A stretch of 64,000 bases of DNA from Leucothrix mucor DSM 2157 (GCF_000419525.1 NZ_ATTE01000001.1:1302001-1366000); one strand, 5' to 3'. Positions 36,630 through 46,171 are shown, counted from the first letter of the stretch. Notes: generated by a model not told the origin, from the sequence alone. Translations and numbers: made by a program.

Positions 36630-37955
36630 ATGTTAAACCAAAAGCCGTCTCGATTCGGGGCGTTGATCCTTTTCGTATTGTTAGTGATCAGCGGTTGCGA
36701 AAAGGCAGATGCACCAAAACAGGCTGAGGCTGCGAACGCGGCACCGCAACAACAACGTCCACTGCCGATGGTTGATATTATTACAGCCACGCCGGAAACG
36801 CTTACCCGCACTACCAATTTGCCAGCACGTTTACAGGCTTCTCGCTCTGCCGTGATTATTCCACGCATTAGCGGTGTGATTGAAAAGCGTGTATTTACTG
36901 AAGGCGCGACGGTTAAAGCAGGCGACTTATTATATTTGCTTGATCAAGGCACATTTAATACGGCGCTTAATAATGCCAAAGCGGGCTTAAGTACGGCGCA
37001 AGCATCGGTTGCTACCGCTCAAGCGGGCCTAAAGCGTACCGAGGCGGCACTGATCCAAGCGCAGGCTAATCGCGATTACGCACGCAAGCAGTTGATCCGT
37101 TATGAGAAGTTGATTCAGACTAATGTTATTCCTCGTCAGGATTACGATCAGGCGCAGTCAACGTTTCAGGTACAGCAAAGTAATGTGAACGCGGCGGAGG
37201 CGGATATTGCTTCGGCAAAAGCGGGATTGAATTCTGCTCGCTCAATGGTGCAAGCGGCGGAGTCGAGTGTTGAAACGGCTAAGATTAACCTGAGCTATAC
37301 CCGCATTACCTCACCGATTGATGGTGTGGCAGGTGGCTCTAAAGTCACGGAAGGCGCTTACGTGGTGGCTTCTCAAACGCCGATGGTGGAAGTACAACAA
37401 CTTGATCCACTCTACGTCAATATTACCCAGCCAGCTAGCGCGATCCTGAAGCTACGTGAAGCGCAACGGGCCAATAGCAGCAGTACCGGTTCTGATCGCA
37501 ATATCCAAATTACACTGGATGATGGCACGCCGTATCCGCATAAAGGTCGTTTGTTATTTGTGAATCAAACGGTGAATGAAAGCACTGGTGAAGTAACGAT
37601 TCGCGCCGAAGTGCCTAACCCGATGAAGGACCTGATCCCTGGTTTGTATGTGCGGGTGAATGTGCCACAAGAACGCATCGACAGTGCTTATATGGTGCCT
37701 CAGCAAGCGGTGACTCGTGGCGAAGTTGACACGGTGATGGTGGTTGAAGATGACGGCAGTTTTCGTGCACAGCCGGTCACCATTGGTGGTCAGCGTAACC
37801 AAAGCTGGATTGTCACTAAAGGCTTAACACCAAACGCCAAAGTGATTGTGGATGGCATGGGCCAGATGGCAATTAAGATGGGGGCGCAGAAAGTACAGAC
37901 TCGCCCGTGGAGTAGCGATAAGCCACCAGAAGCCGCTAAGGTCGTAGGGGAATAA
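36630..37955 (+). CDS. RND efflux periplasmic adaptor lipoprotein (AcrA type)
   Basis: A 441-residue membrane-fusion protein with a lipoprotein signal (lipobox VISGC, Cys near residue 23). It continues with a Pro/Gln/Ala linker, a barrel-lipoyl-hairpin layout (lipoyl halves at PRISGVIEKRVFTEGATVKA and TRITSPIDGVAGG), and the C-terminal membrane-proximal domain ending near VDGMGQMAIKMG. A GGGAAG ribosome site precedes the ATG. It lies one base before the RND pump gene, so it is its dedicated adaptor. Confidence 0.93.
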   Translation: MLNQKPSRFGALILFVLLVISGCEKADAPKQAEAANAAPQQQRPLPMVDIITATPETLTRTTNLPARLQASRSAVIIPRISGVIEKRVFTEGATVKAGDLLYLLDQGTFNTALNNAKAGLSTAQASVATAQAGLKRTEAALIQAQANRDYARKQLIRYEKLIQTNVIPRQDYDQAQSTFQVQQSNVNAAEADIASAKAGLNSARSMVQAAESSVETAKINLSYTRITSPIDGVAGGSKVTEGAYVVASQTPMVEVQQLDPLYVNITQPASAILKLREAQRANSSSTGSDRNIQITLDDGTPYPHKGRLLFVNQTVNESTGEVTIRAEVPNPMKDLIPGLYVRVNVPQERIDSAYMVPQQAVTRGEVDTVMVVEDDGSFRAQPVTIGGQRNQSWIVTKGLTPNAKVIVDGMGQMAIKMGAQKVQTRPWSSDKPPEAAKVVGE

Positions 37956-37956
37956 C

Positions 37957-40900
37957 ATGGCAAAGTTCTTTATCGACCGCCCAATTTTTGCATGGGTGGT
38001 GGCAATCTTTATTATTTTTGCGGGACTGTTTTCCGCGACTAAAATCCCCATTGAGCAGTATCCGAATATTGCGGCACCGAAGATTAATATTTCATTTTTC
38101 TATACCGGTGCAACGGCGAAAACCATTCAGGACTCGGTTATTTCGGTCATTGAAAATGGCGTGAACTCGGTTGAAAACGTCGATTATGTAGAGTCCAATG
38201 CCTATTCCAATGGGACGGGAACCATCTCGTTGACCTTTAAATCCGGTACCGATGAGGATATCGCGCAGGTCAACGTCCAGAATAAACTGTCGCAAGTAGA
38301 GTCAGGCTTGCCGCAGTCGGTGCGAAATACGGGTATTACGGTATCCAAAGGTGGAACCGGATTCCTGCTGTTTAGCATGTTGTATGCGGAAGAAGGCTCG
38401 TCCATTTTACAGACGACCATCGCCGATTACGCGGTACGTACTATTCAGCCCGATTTACAGCGAATTGAAGGGGTAGGTACGGTTCAGATTTTTGGTTCTG
38501 AGCAGGCGATGCGTATCTGGGTTGACCCGCAAAAACTTAAGAGCTATGGCTTGTCGTTTGCTGATTTAACCTCCGCGATTGGCGCACAAAACGCACAGAT
38601 TACAGCCGGTAGCTTGGGCGCATTGCCCAGTATGGCAGGGCAGCAATACACCACCGCGATCAATGTTTACGGTCAGCTATCCACCACGGAAGAGTTTGAA
38701 AATATCGTTATCAAGCGTAGCGATAGCGGTGCAACGGTACGCATGAGCGATGTGGCGATTATCGAGTTAGGGAGTCAGGCTTACAGCACCAGTGCCCGCT
38801 TAAATAGCCGTCCTGCGATAGGTGTGGGTGTGCAGCTTTCCTCTAGTGGTAATGCTTTGGCGGTGGCCAGTGAAGTGAAGGAACGCTTGGCTCAAATGGC
38901 GCCTTATTTCCCGGAAGGTATGAGCTGGGAAGTGCCTTACGACACCTCTACCTTCGTTGAAATCTCGCTGAAAAAGGTGTTGTACACCTTGGGTGAGGCA
39001 CTGGTCTTAGTGTTTTTGGTGATGTTCTTATTCCTGCAGAATATCCGCTACACCATTATTCCGACGATTGTTGTACCGATCTCATTGCTTGGTGCGGTGG
39101 CGATTATGCAGCCGCTGGGCTTGAGTATTAACGTACTGACCATGTTTGCGATGGTACTGGTTATCGGTATCGTGGTGGATGATGCCATCGTGGTGGTGGA
39201 GAACGTCGAGCGCTTGATGGCAGAGGAAGGACTCACGCCATATCAAGCCGCGCATAAAGGGATGACGCAGATCACGGGTGCGGTTATCGGTATTACTTTA
39301 GTACTGGTGGCGGTATTTATTCCGATGGCTTCATTGGATGGCGCAACCGGTGGTATTTACCGGCAGTTCTCGTTGGTTATGGCCGCCTCGATTGCCTTCT
39401 CCGCGTTCTTAGCGCTGTCACTGACGCCTGCATTATGTGCTTCTTTATTGAAGCCGATTAGTGCAGATCACCATGAGAAAAAAGGCTTCTTTGGTTGGTT
39501 TAACCGGATGTTTTCCAAGCTGACCAAGGGCTATCGCAGACTGGTTGGCCGCTTAATTAAGCACACGGTTGTGATGTTGTTGCTGTTTATGATGGTGATT
39601 GCGGCATCGGTTTATTTGTTCCAGAAGATTCCTAGCTCATTCTTGCCGACGGAAGATCAGGGTACAGTACTGGTGACTTATCAGCTGCCAACCGGTGCGA
39701 CTCAGGAACGTACGGCGCAAATGTTGGAGAAGGCTGAGAGCATTATCCGCGCAGAGTCGACGGTTAAGGACGTTATCTCGGTACTGGGCTTCAGCTTTAC
39801 GGGTCAGGGGCAGAACATGGCCTTGAGCTTTATTACGCTGCATGACTGGGCAGAGCGGACGAAGCCCGGTGAGGATGCGATGTCATTAGCCGGTGCGCTA
39901 ACGGGCAAGTTGCAGTCGATTAATGATGCGATGATCTTTGCCGTGACACCGCCAGCGATCTCTAGTTTGGGTTCATCTTCAGGCTTTAGTTTTTACCTGC
40001 AAGACCGTAATAGCTTAGGTCATGATGCGCTGTTGGCTGCCCGTAATCAAATGCTTGGAATGGCCAGTCAAAGCTCCATACTGACCGGTGTTCGCCCCAG
40101 TGGTTTGGAAGATGCGACGCAGATACGGGTCGATATTGACCGTGATGCAGCCTTTGCGCAAAACGTACCGCTATCGGCGATTTCATTCACCTTGGCCAGT
40201 GCCTTTGGTTCTAACTATGTAAATGACTTCCCGAATAAAGGACGCATGCAGCGTGTGTATGTGATGGCAGAAGCCAAAGCACGGATGCAGCCGGATGATA
40301 TTCTGAGCATGACGATTCCGAATGCAACCGGTGAGCTTGTGCCAATGTCATCTCTGGCGTCGGTCAATTGGACGAAAGGCCCAGAGCAGGTGACGCGTTA
40401 TAACGGCTTTAGCGCCATGGCGATTCAAGGCTCGGCAGCCCCCGGTTTCTCTAGTGGTGAAGCGATTAAGCACGTTGAAGAGTTGGCGACTAAGCTCGGT
40501 AAGGGCTTCTCGGTGGCCTGGAGCGGTCAGTCACTAGAAGAGATCCGTGCGGGTAACTCGGAGCTGTTCGTGTATCTGCTGTCAGGCTTGGCGGTGTTCT
40601 TGTGCTTGTCTGCCTTGTATGAGAGCTGGTCAATGCCATTTGCGGTGTTGTTAGTTGTGCCTTTAGGTATTTTGGGTGTGACGCTGGGTAACTACTTCCG
40701 AGAGTTTGATAACGATATTTACTTCAAAATCGGCATGATAACGGTGATGGGTTTGTCGGCCAAAAATGCGATTTTGATTATCGAATTTGCTAAAGAATTG
40801 CAAGAATCTGGCATGGATCGAGTTCGCGCCGTGATGAAAGCCTGCGCGCTGCGTTTCCGTCCTATCGTAATGACTTCAATGGCGTTTATTGCTGGTGTTG

Positions 40901-41121
40901 TGCCGCTGTATATTGCTTCTGGTGCAAGCTCTGCCAGCCAACGTGCTATCGGTACTAGTGTACTTTGGGGAATGCTGGTCGGAACCATGCTGGCATTGCT
41001 CTTTGTGCCTATTTATTATGTGGTCGTGCGTAAGCTATTTGGCGATGGGAATGGCCCCAGAGACAAGTATGCTAAGCAGTTGAAAAAAGAGGAGCCTGCA
41101 GCGGAACAGCCTGGTGAGTAA
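37957..41121 (+). CDS. RND multidrug efflux transporter (AcrB type, HAE1 family)
   Basis: A 1054-residue pump with 12 membrane helices in two homologous halves. It starts FFIDRPIFAWVVAIFIIFAG. The proton-relay Asp pair is in GIVVDDAIVVVENVERLM, and the distant Lys in GLSAKNAILIIEFAKEL. Substrate-porter and docking domains are complete (for example the ALSLTPALCA motif before TM7). Together with the adaptor it forms an inner-membrane/periplasm drug pump. No outer-membrane factor is encoded next to it, so it must use a TolC-type duct from elsewhere, possibly the one at 13245. Confidence 0.95.
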   Translation: MAKFFIDRPIFAWVVAIFIIFAGLFSATKIPIEQYPNIAAPKINISFFYTGATAKTIQDSVISVIENGVNSVENVDYVESNAYSNGTGTISLTFKSGTDEDIAQVNVQNKLSQVESGLPQSVRNTGITVSKGGTGFLLFSMLYAEEGSSILQTTIADYAVRTIQPDLQRIEGVGTVQIFGSEQAMRIWVDPQKLKSYGLSFADLTSAIGAQNAQITAGSLGALPSMAGQQYTTAINVYGQLSTTEEFENIVIKRSDSGATVRMSDVAIIELGSQAYSTSARLNSRPAIGVGVQLSSSGNALAVASEVKERLAQMAPYFPEGMSWEVPYDTSTFVEISLKKVLYTLGEALVLVFLVMFLFLQNIRYTIIPTIVVPISLLGAVAIMQPLGLSINVLTMFAMVLVIGIVVDDAIVVVENVERLMAEEGLTPYQAAHKGMTQITGAVIGITLVLVAVFIPMASLDGATGGIYRQFSLVMAASIAFSAFLALSLTPALCASLLKPISADHHEKKGFFGWFNRMFSKLTKGYRRLVGRLIKHTVVMLLLFMMVIAASVYLFQKIPSSFLPTEDQGTVLVTYQLPTGATQERTAQMLEKAESIIRAESTVKDVISVLGFSFTGQGQNMALSFITLHDWAERTKPGEDAMSLAGALTGKLQSINDAMIFAVTPPAISSLGSSSGFSFYLQDRNSLGHDALLAARNQMLGMASQSSILTGVRPSGLEDATQIRVDIDRDAAFAQNVPLSAISFTLASAFGSNYVNDFPNKGRMQRVYVMAEAKARMQPDDILSMTIPNATGELVPMSSLASVNWTKGPEQVTRYNGFSAMAIQGSAAPGFSSGEAIKHVEELATKLGKGFSVAWSGQSLEEIRAGNSELFVYLLSGLAVFLCLSALYESWSMPFAVLLVVPLGILGVTLGNYFREFDNDIYFKIGMITVMGLSAKNAILIIEFAKELQESGMDRVRAVMKACALRFRPIVMTSMAFIAGVVPLYIASGASSASQRAIGTSVLWGMLVGTMLALLFVPIYYVVVRKLFGDGNGPRDKYAKQLKKEEPAAEQPGE

Positions 41122-41153
41122 GTGATTAGGCGCTGATGGTTCTTGTCTAAAGA

Positions 41154-41210
41154 GGGCTATGTGAATTGGGTTGTACGAGCTTCGTACGGTTCAAGGAACA
41201 TAGCCTTTTT
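41154..41210 (+). terminator. Terminator after the RND operon
   Basis: GGCTATGT (41155-41162) pairs with ACATAGCC (41198-41205), followed by five T. The long loop holds an inner GTACGA/TCGTAC hairpin. It lies about 35 bp after the pump gene. Confidence 0.8.
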
Positions 41211-41237
41211 GTTTGCTGAGTTTATGGGATCGATACC

Positions 41238-41657
41238 CTAGAAAAAGGCCGCAGGGCTAATATTATATTTAGCCGATAATGCTTGAATGTGATCTTTGGT
41301 TAGTTGTCTAGTGCCATTCAATATCATGGATACCAGACTTTTACCGCCGATAACTTCTTTAAGATCATCTGCTTTAAGTTGGTACTGATCCATGATGGTT
41401 CTTAAGGTTGCGACATCATTGTCGAGGCCTGTAATGTTGGCGTTGAATTCAACGAACTCTTCAGACTCATCTTCCCAACGTTCGATGGAAACAGACAAAA
41501 CTTCAATTAGAGGTTTATATAAATCGTACTCTTCGATTAGTTCTTCCATCAGCGCTAAAGCTTGATGGTATTCGTCCTCATTTGAAATATGCCCAACAAA
41601 ACCAGCCATTGAAAAAAGCTCTAATGCCGTGTGTTTTACTTGGTTAAAGTTCTTCAT
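41238..41657 (-). CDS. higA: HigA-type antitoxin with C-terminal helix-turn-helix
   Basis: A 139-residue protein. The first part is acidic and helical (toxin-binding). The C-terminal 50 residues are an Xre-type helix-turn-helix (LKADDLKEVIGGKSLVSMIL), then NGTRQLTKDHIQALSAKYNI. This matches the long HigA form that pairs with HigB. It overlaps the toxin gene by four bases (ATGA, 41654-41657), with the toxin first, the order typical of higBA. It should neutralise HigB and repress the shared promoter. Confidence 0.88.
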   Translation of the reverse strand: MKNFNQVKHTALELFSMAGFVGHISNEDEYHQALALMEELIEEYDLYKPLIEVLSVSIERWEDESEEFVEFNANITGLDNDVATLRTIMDQYQLKADDLKEVIGGKSLVSMILNGTRQLTKDHIQALSAKYNISPAAFF

Positions 41658-41965
41658 TTTGACTCCTTTGCATACTTAGCGCATAGCTTGTCATATTCAG
41701 CATGAGACACAATATGTTTGACGAACATGCGGTTGTCACGAAACTCAATAAAAGCCAGAAGGCGTAAATTGTTGCCGCCTATATCTATGACATACCATTT
41801 ATCTTTGTACTTAAAGTTATCTAAGCTGGGATACAGGTTTTTCATATCCAACGGATCATTGAAGAGGTTAGCTCTCAGCGTCTTATATAATGCTTCTATT
41901 GCGGTTGCATCGTTTGGATATTTCTTCGCGGCATCATTAAATGGCTTTCTTGATATAACGTGCAT
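41654..41965 (-). CDS. higB: HigB-type mRNA interferase toxin
   Basis: A 103-residue RelE-superfamily toxin. Family segments are MHVISRKPFNDAAKKYPNDA, then YPSLDNFKYKDKWYVIDIGG with NNLRLLAFIEF, and the C-terminal FVKHIVSHAEYDKLC with the His expected at the ribosome-dependent nuclease site. HigB cuts mRNA on the ribosome during stress. It is the first gene of a two-gene operon whose promoter and operators are legible just upstream. Confidence 0.9.
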   Translation of the reverse strand: MHVISRKPFNDAAKKYPNDATAIEALYKTLRANLFNDPLDMKNLYPSLDNFKYKDKWYVIDIGGNNLRLLAFIEFRDNRMFVKHIVSHAEYDKLCAKYAKESK

Positions 41966-41975
41966 AATCGCCTCT

Positions 41976-42027
41976 GTTCACTAAATGTGAATATATCACT
42001 TAGCAAGCTAGTTCACAAGTGGTGAAC
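41976..42027 (-). promoter_or_regulatory. higBA promoter with two operators
   Basis: On the minus strand, a -35 box TTGTGA (42018-42013) and a -10 box TATATT (41995-41990) are separated by 17 bases. Two copies of the inverted repeat TTCAC-N5-GTGAA lie at 41977-41991 and 42012-42026, with centres 35 bp apart. One covers the -10 box and the other the -35 box, the expected geometry for repression by the HigA helix-turn-helix dimer. Confidence 0.8.
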
Positions 42028-42038
42028 TGGTGTATTGT

Positions 42039-42731
42039 CTAACCAGATCTTTTATTTGTGAGGCTTAACGCTAGGTGTGCTAACCATAAAACAATTGCCC
42101 CAGCCATAAAATAGAACTCTAGCAGGCCGAGTGTAGTCGCAAAGGCTGCACTCACTACACCCCACAAAATAGGAATAACCACTAAAGCATGTCGCCATCG
42201 TGTTGTTAGTAGCACTAATATTGCAAAGCTGACCAGAGTCACAGGTGCTGGCAGCAAAGGAAACCATTCCAACTGCGTAAAAGTTCTGCCTTCTAGCAAG
42301 CCACTAAGCGGGTAAATGACCAGACCTAATAACAGTAGAAATTGTGCCAGCCATCCACGTAGCGATGACAGTGGCACCCATGAGGCTGATTTCATCAATG
42401 TAGCAGCCAATAACAGCAGACAACCCTGACCAACAAAAGCCCAACCAAACCAAGGTGCAGCCCAATTAAGATCAGCAAAATATTGGGTATGAAATACGGC
42501 ACCGGTCCAAATCCAACCAACGCCCAGCAATGCTAGTACCAAGCGAACGGACTGATGATCGCTCAGCCTTTTAGTTGGTCGAAAGAGTAAACCTAGCATG
42601 GCCAGCGTTAGCAATAGGGCGACTGGATAAGCCAACCAGATTGCCTGATTATAATCACCCACCAAATAAAACCAGCTTTGCCGGTCATAAGGCGTCATAT
42701 CCAATAAGGAAAATTGCAGTAGTTGTGACAT
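42039..42731 (-). CDS. DUF6064-type integral membrane protein
   Basis: A 230-residue protein with about seven membrane helices when started at the ATG at 42731. That ATG shares bases with the stop of the aldo-keto reductase gene (TAATG), so translation is coupled; longer in-frame starts would run into that gene. The N-terminal MTPYDRQSWFYLVGDYNQAI and the GWIWTGAVFHTQYFADLN segment fit the DUF6064 family as I remember it. Function unknown. Pairing with a Tat-exported reductase suggests a membrane partner, but that is speculation. Confidence 0.7.
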   Translation of the reverse strand: MSQLLQFSLLDMTPYDRQSWFYLVGDYNQAIWLAYPVALLLTLAMLGLLFRPTKRLSDHQSVRLVLALLGVGWIWTGAVFHTQYFADLNWAAPWFGWAFVGQGCLLLLAATLMKSASWVPLSSLRGWLAQFLLLLGLVIYPLSGLLEGRTFTQLEWFPLLPAPVTLVSFAILVLLTTRWRHALVVIPILWGVVSAAFATTLGLLEFYFMAGAIVLWLAHLALSLTNKRSG

Positions 42732-43708
42732 TAGAGACTCTGAATGTACGTTAGCATTTTTGCTCGCATTGCTTGGTCGGGTAACACGCCACGCGCTGCA
42801 CCCATATTCTCTTTCATGTGAGCGACCTTTGAGGTGGCTGGAATCGCGCAAGTCATTGCGGGGTGCGATACCACAAATTTCAGAAAGAACTGCGCCCAGT
42901 TCGTGCAGCCAATTTCACCCGCCCAAGCAGGCAATGGCTTATTGGCAAATTGGTTAAATAGTTGCCCGCCATCAAGAGGGCGATTGGCAATTACCGCAAT
43001 CCCTTTTTCCTTAGCCAGTGGCAACAGGCGCTTTTCGGCTTCACGATATCGCATATTGTAAGTGAGCTGAATAAAGTCGAGTGGCTGCGTTTTCATGATT
43101 TCTTCAAGATCTTCATGGCGGCGGCCATGGGAGGTGGTGATGCCAAGGTACCTGATTTTTCCGGCTTGCTTTAGTTGCTGAAGCCTTTTCAGATGATCTT
43201 GCCAGTTCACTAGGTTATGGATTTGAAACAGGTCGAATTTATCCAAACCCCAGAGCTGAAAAGAATCGGCGATTTGCGCTTCACCATCAGAATGTGTCCA
43301 GACTTTGGTAGTTGAAAACAGTGATTCATCAGTCTTTATACCTTGTAATTTTAGGCGTTCCAGCGCATAGCCCATTACGGCTTCAGCTGAGCCGTACATG
43401 GGCGAGGAGTCGACCATTTTGCCGCCAAGGTCGAAAAAGGTTTTCAATACCTCGGTGCGTACATTGCGCGCGTCGATATTGCGGCCCACATTAAAGGTGA
43501 TCCATGTGCCCATTCCAATGACTGGTAGCTGTTCTCCAGTGCTGGGAATGGGCTTGGTGATTAATGCATTGTTGTCTGTTGCAAAGGCGTTATTTGGCAG
43601 CAAGGCTAGCAGTGCAGGGACGGACAATGCCTGCAAAAACAAGCGTCGCTCCGGCATTGTGAGGAGGGTGTTTTTATCGTTTGGGATATTAAACTGTTCA
43701 TCGCTCAT
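42731..43708 (-). CDS. Exported aldo/keto reductase
   Basis: A 325-residue protein with a Tat-like leader (PERRLFLQALSVPALLALLP, cleavage after AFA) in front of an aldo-keto reductase barrel. Catalytic residues are visible: Asp and Tyr in MVDSSPMYGSAEAVMG, Lys in STTKVWTH and His in LFQIHNL. The barrel ends with the NADPH-site segment TCAIPATSKVAHMKEN. Such periplasmic reductases are unusual because NADPH is cytosolic, yet Tat allows export with cofactor bound. I chose the ATG at 43708; another in-frame ATG lies at 43753. Confidence 0.82.
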   Translation of the reverse strand: MSDEQFNIPNDKNTLLTMPERRLFLQALSVPALLALLPNNAFATDNNALITKPIPSTGEQLPVIGMGTWITFNVGRNIDARNVRTEVLKTFFDLGGKMVDSSPMYGSAEAVMGYALERLKLQGIKTDESLFSTTKVWTHSDGEAQIADSFQLWGLDKFDLFQIHNLVNWQDHLKRLQQLKQAGKIRYLGITTSHGRRHEDLEEIMKTQPLDFIQLTYNMRYREAEKRLLPLAKEKGIAVIANRPLDGGQLFNQFANKPLPAWAGEIGCTNWAQFFLKFVVSHPAMTCAIPATSKVAHMKENMGAARGVLPDQAMRAKMLTYIQSL

Positions 43709-43838
43709 CTTATGCCGCCTTGATACTCGTATTTGCCAAATGGGTTTAAACATTATTAGGAGTAGAGAGTGGCGCTGTCAAATGGCTAGGTTTTCTTTAT
43801 TGGCTAAAGGGATGAGGCGAAATATCGACCGTGAGCAA

Positions 43839-45029
43839 TCAATATCCCATCCCAAATAACCAAAGCGGTATTCGCCTTCCATCCCCAACAACCACATCAT
43901 CAATCGCCGCGTAGCCTTTAGGATTACCCGCTAACTGCTTGAGTGTTTTCTGTGCGCCACCAATCTCAAAGACCCATTCATCATCGATAATAAAGTCACC
44001 TTGATTGTGATAATGAATCTGATGTTGGCTGCTTAGCTGCGAGACAAAAAAGCTTTCCCGTAATGATCCAAGGTTTGGGTTTGCGCATAGCACCTGAAAT
44101 AAATTGGTATTATCTAAAAGCAATTTATCCGGCTTATTGACGGTGCGCATGCCACTTCCGCCACGGATGACATGCACCAAACTCCCCGCACTCATACTAT
44201 CTAAATAGCGAGACAAGGTCGGCCAAGAGGTGCCAACAGCGCCGCTGAGTTTAGATACATTCAGCTCAACTGGATTGGTCGAGCACAGCATGTACAGTAT
44301 CTTTTTCAGTTTATCGAGTTTGCTGGGATCAATGCCGAAAATACCGGACAGGTCAGAATCAATGGTTAGGTTTATGACCTCTAGCAACTTTGAGGAATAG
44401 TTCTCTAATGATTCACGGTAAAACGGATAGGCACCGTATTGCAGGTATTTTTTGAACTGTTCAATCGGGCGTACCTGCTGCATTATTTCGGCAGCGATAC
44501 GCGTATGGTTTTCGAGAATATCGCTCAGAGCATAGGCCTCGAAAGATTGCTCGGTTTCGATTTCTAAAAACTCGCGCAGTGACAACACGGGTAGGGTGTA
44601 AACCACTGCACGTCTCGATAGGTCAGCTAACTCATGTTGCAGTCGCAATGCAGAGGAGCCTGAAAATATCACCTTCAGATCAAACGTATCGCGTATGGCT
44701 TTGAGGTGTGCGGCAAATTTGGCGGACTTATGAATTTCATCAATTAATAGCAATTCGCCACCTTCTTGATGAAAGGTTTGGGCCAGCTCAAACAGGCTGA
44801 CATCGATCATTGCCGGATGATCACAGGCGATATAAAGAATACGGTGTGGTTCATGGCCGCTTTGCTTTGCGTGTTGTAGCAACAGAGTGGTTTTGCCACA
44901 ACCACGCGCGCCTTTGATGCCAATCAGTTGCTCATTGAAGTCAATCTTTTGATGTAAGAAGCGTTGATAGCCCGGCTGCTTACGAGCAAGAATATTGCTA
45001 GAGGTCTGACGTAGAATGGTAGAAATCAT
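43839..45029 (-). CDS. AAA ATPase with DUF4143 domain
   Basis: A 396-residue protein of the AAA_14/DUF4143 family. Walker A is GARGCGKTTLL (near residue 41), Walker B is LLIDEIHKS, and a sensor segment IFSGSSALRLQHELADLSRR follows. The C-terminal half holds a winged helix (VELNVSKLSGAVGTSWPTLS) and an endonuclease-like DUF4143 fold (YHNQGDFIIDDEWVFEIGGA). These stand-alone ATPases are common in accessory DNA; their role is not established. No partner gene is adjacent. Confidence 0.85.
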   Translation of the reverse strand: MISTILRQTSSNILARKQPGYQRFLHQKIDFNEQLIGIKGARGCGKTTLLLQHAKQSGHEPHRILYIACDHPAMIDVSLFELAQTFHQEGGELLLIDEIHKSAKFAAHLKAIRDTFDLKVIFSGSSALRLQHELADLSRRAVVYTLPVLSLREFLEIETEQSFEAYALSDILENHTRIAAEIMQQVRPIEQFKKYLQYGAYPFYRESLENYSSKLLEVINLTIDSDLSGIFGIDPSKLDKLKKILYMLCSTNPVELNVSKLSGAVGTSWPTLSRYLDSMSAGSLVHVIRGGSGMRTVNKPDKLLLDNTNLFQVLCANPNLGSLRESFFVSQLSSQHQIHYHNQGDFIIDDEWVFEIGGAQKTLKQLAGNPKGYAAIDDVVVGDGRRIPLWLFGMGY

Positions 45030-45086
45030 CTGTTTGCTCTAAAGTCTATTTTATAGCAATAGTATATTCAGTCTAAAATCTGATTA

Positions 45087-45977
45087 CTACCGATTAAACC
45101 GCTCCGCGACATTCCCCGCAATCTCCGCCGCTGAAGCCACCAACCCAGCTGCTCGGTCCGCATCGTAGCGCGCTAAAAAGTGCAAACTCTCCGGTGCCCA
45201 CGGGTAATTAATCTGTACCAATTCCCCGGACTTTAACTCATTCAACACCATTACCGCCGGCACCGTCACCACGCCCATGCCATCCGCAGCCATGTGTAAA
45301 CAAGCCGCCAGATTTGTAGAGGGCACGATACGAATATTGTGCACACTATTAAAATGGCTTTCGACCTCATCATACAAGCGGGTATTTCTGGCATGCGTCA
45401 AAATAGGGTGGCTGGCCAGCTCTTCGCGGGTGACTTCGGACTTTTCATGCAGTTTGAGTTTTGGCGATGCAACCCAAATTAGCGGATAGGTACCAAGGTC
45501 TTGCGAGCCATTGAGCTGATGCACAAAGGGCTCATTTTGCAGTGCCAGATCAATCGAGCGATCCAGTAATTCCTTCTCTAGATTCACCGAAACATCAACG
45601 GTTAGCTCAACAGTGATATTGGGGTAATGCTCTTTAAGCTCCCGCAGAAAGTCACGCAGCCAAGTGTTAACCACCATTTCGGTCACGCCAAGCTTTAATG
45701 AGCCTTGAAACAGAGTGCTTTTGCCCGAGGCTTTGGCTAAGGCCTCAGCGCTGCGAATGACTTGGCGAGCGTATTTAAGAAGCTCGATACCCTGACGCGT
45801 AAGGGTAACGGAGCCCGCATCGCGCTCCATTAAATGCGCACCAAGTGCAGATTCCAATGCTGAAATTCGAGCTGAGATATTCGGCTGCGTAGTGTTCAGT
45901 CGCGAGGCAGCCTTGCGAAAACTGCCAAGGTCGGCGACCCAAATAAAGGCTTCGATTTGTTTGAGATTGAAGTTCAT
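45087..45977 (-). CDS. LysR-family transcriptional regulator
   Basis: A 296-residue LysR protein (helix-turn-helix FRKAASRLNTTQPNISARIS; effector domain from about 90). It lies on the same strand as, and downstream of, the hydantoinase-type operon (52.1-46.2 kb), separated by a truncated ORF. Control of that operon is plausible from position, but LysR genes usually diverge from their targets, so this is uncertain. Confidence 0.85.
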   Translation of the reverse strand: MNFNLKQIEAFIWVADLGSFRKAASRLNTTQPNISARISALESALGAHLMERDAGSVTLTRQGIELLKYARQVIRSAEALAKASGKSTLFQGSLKLGVTEMVVNTWLRDFLRELKEHYPNITVELTVDVSVNLEKELLDRSIDLALQNEPFVHQLNGSQDLGTYPLIWVASPKLKLHEKSEVTREELASHPILTHARNTRLYDEVESHFNSVHNIRIVPSTNLAACLHMAADGMGVVTVPAVMVLNELKSGELVQINYPWAPESLHFLARYDADRAAGLVASAAEIAGNVAERFNR

Positions 45978-46095
45978 GGGAATGATCTATCCGCTTGGTT
46001 ATCGCCCGTCATCGCGCAAGTTTAGGGCATCGCTGTGGCAAGCCCTGAGCATAGCAAACTTGCTTCGAAATAGATTGATCATCCCCATGCTGTCA

Positions 46096-46152
46096 TCACA
46101 CCGAGCTGGTTAAACCGCCACCAACCATCAATGCTACTTTTTTATCTGACAT
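46096..46152 (-). pseudogene. Truncated ORF after the uronate-dehydrogenase-like gene
   Basis: ATG at 46152 with a GAAGTGA ribosome site opens MSDKKVALMVGGGLTSSV and then hits TGA at 46096-46098. The start looks like the first beta strand and glycine loop of an NAD(P)-binding protein. It begins 19 bp after the preceding gene's stop, at the normal operon spacing, so a former operon gene may have been cut away here. The DNA down to 45978 carries no continuation that I can recognise. Confidence 0.45.
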
Positions 46153-46171
46153 AATTATTCACTTCATGGGC

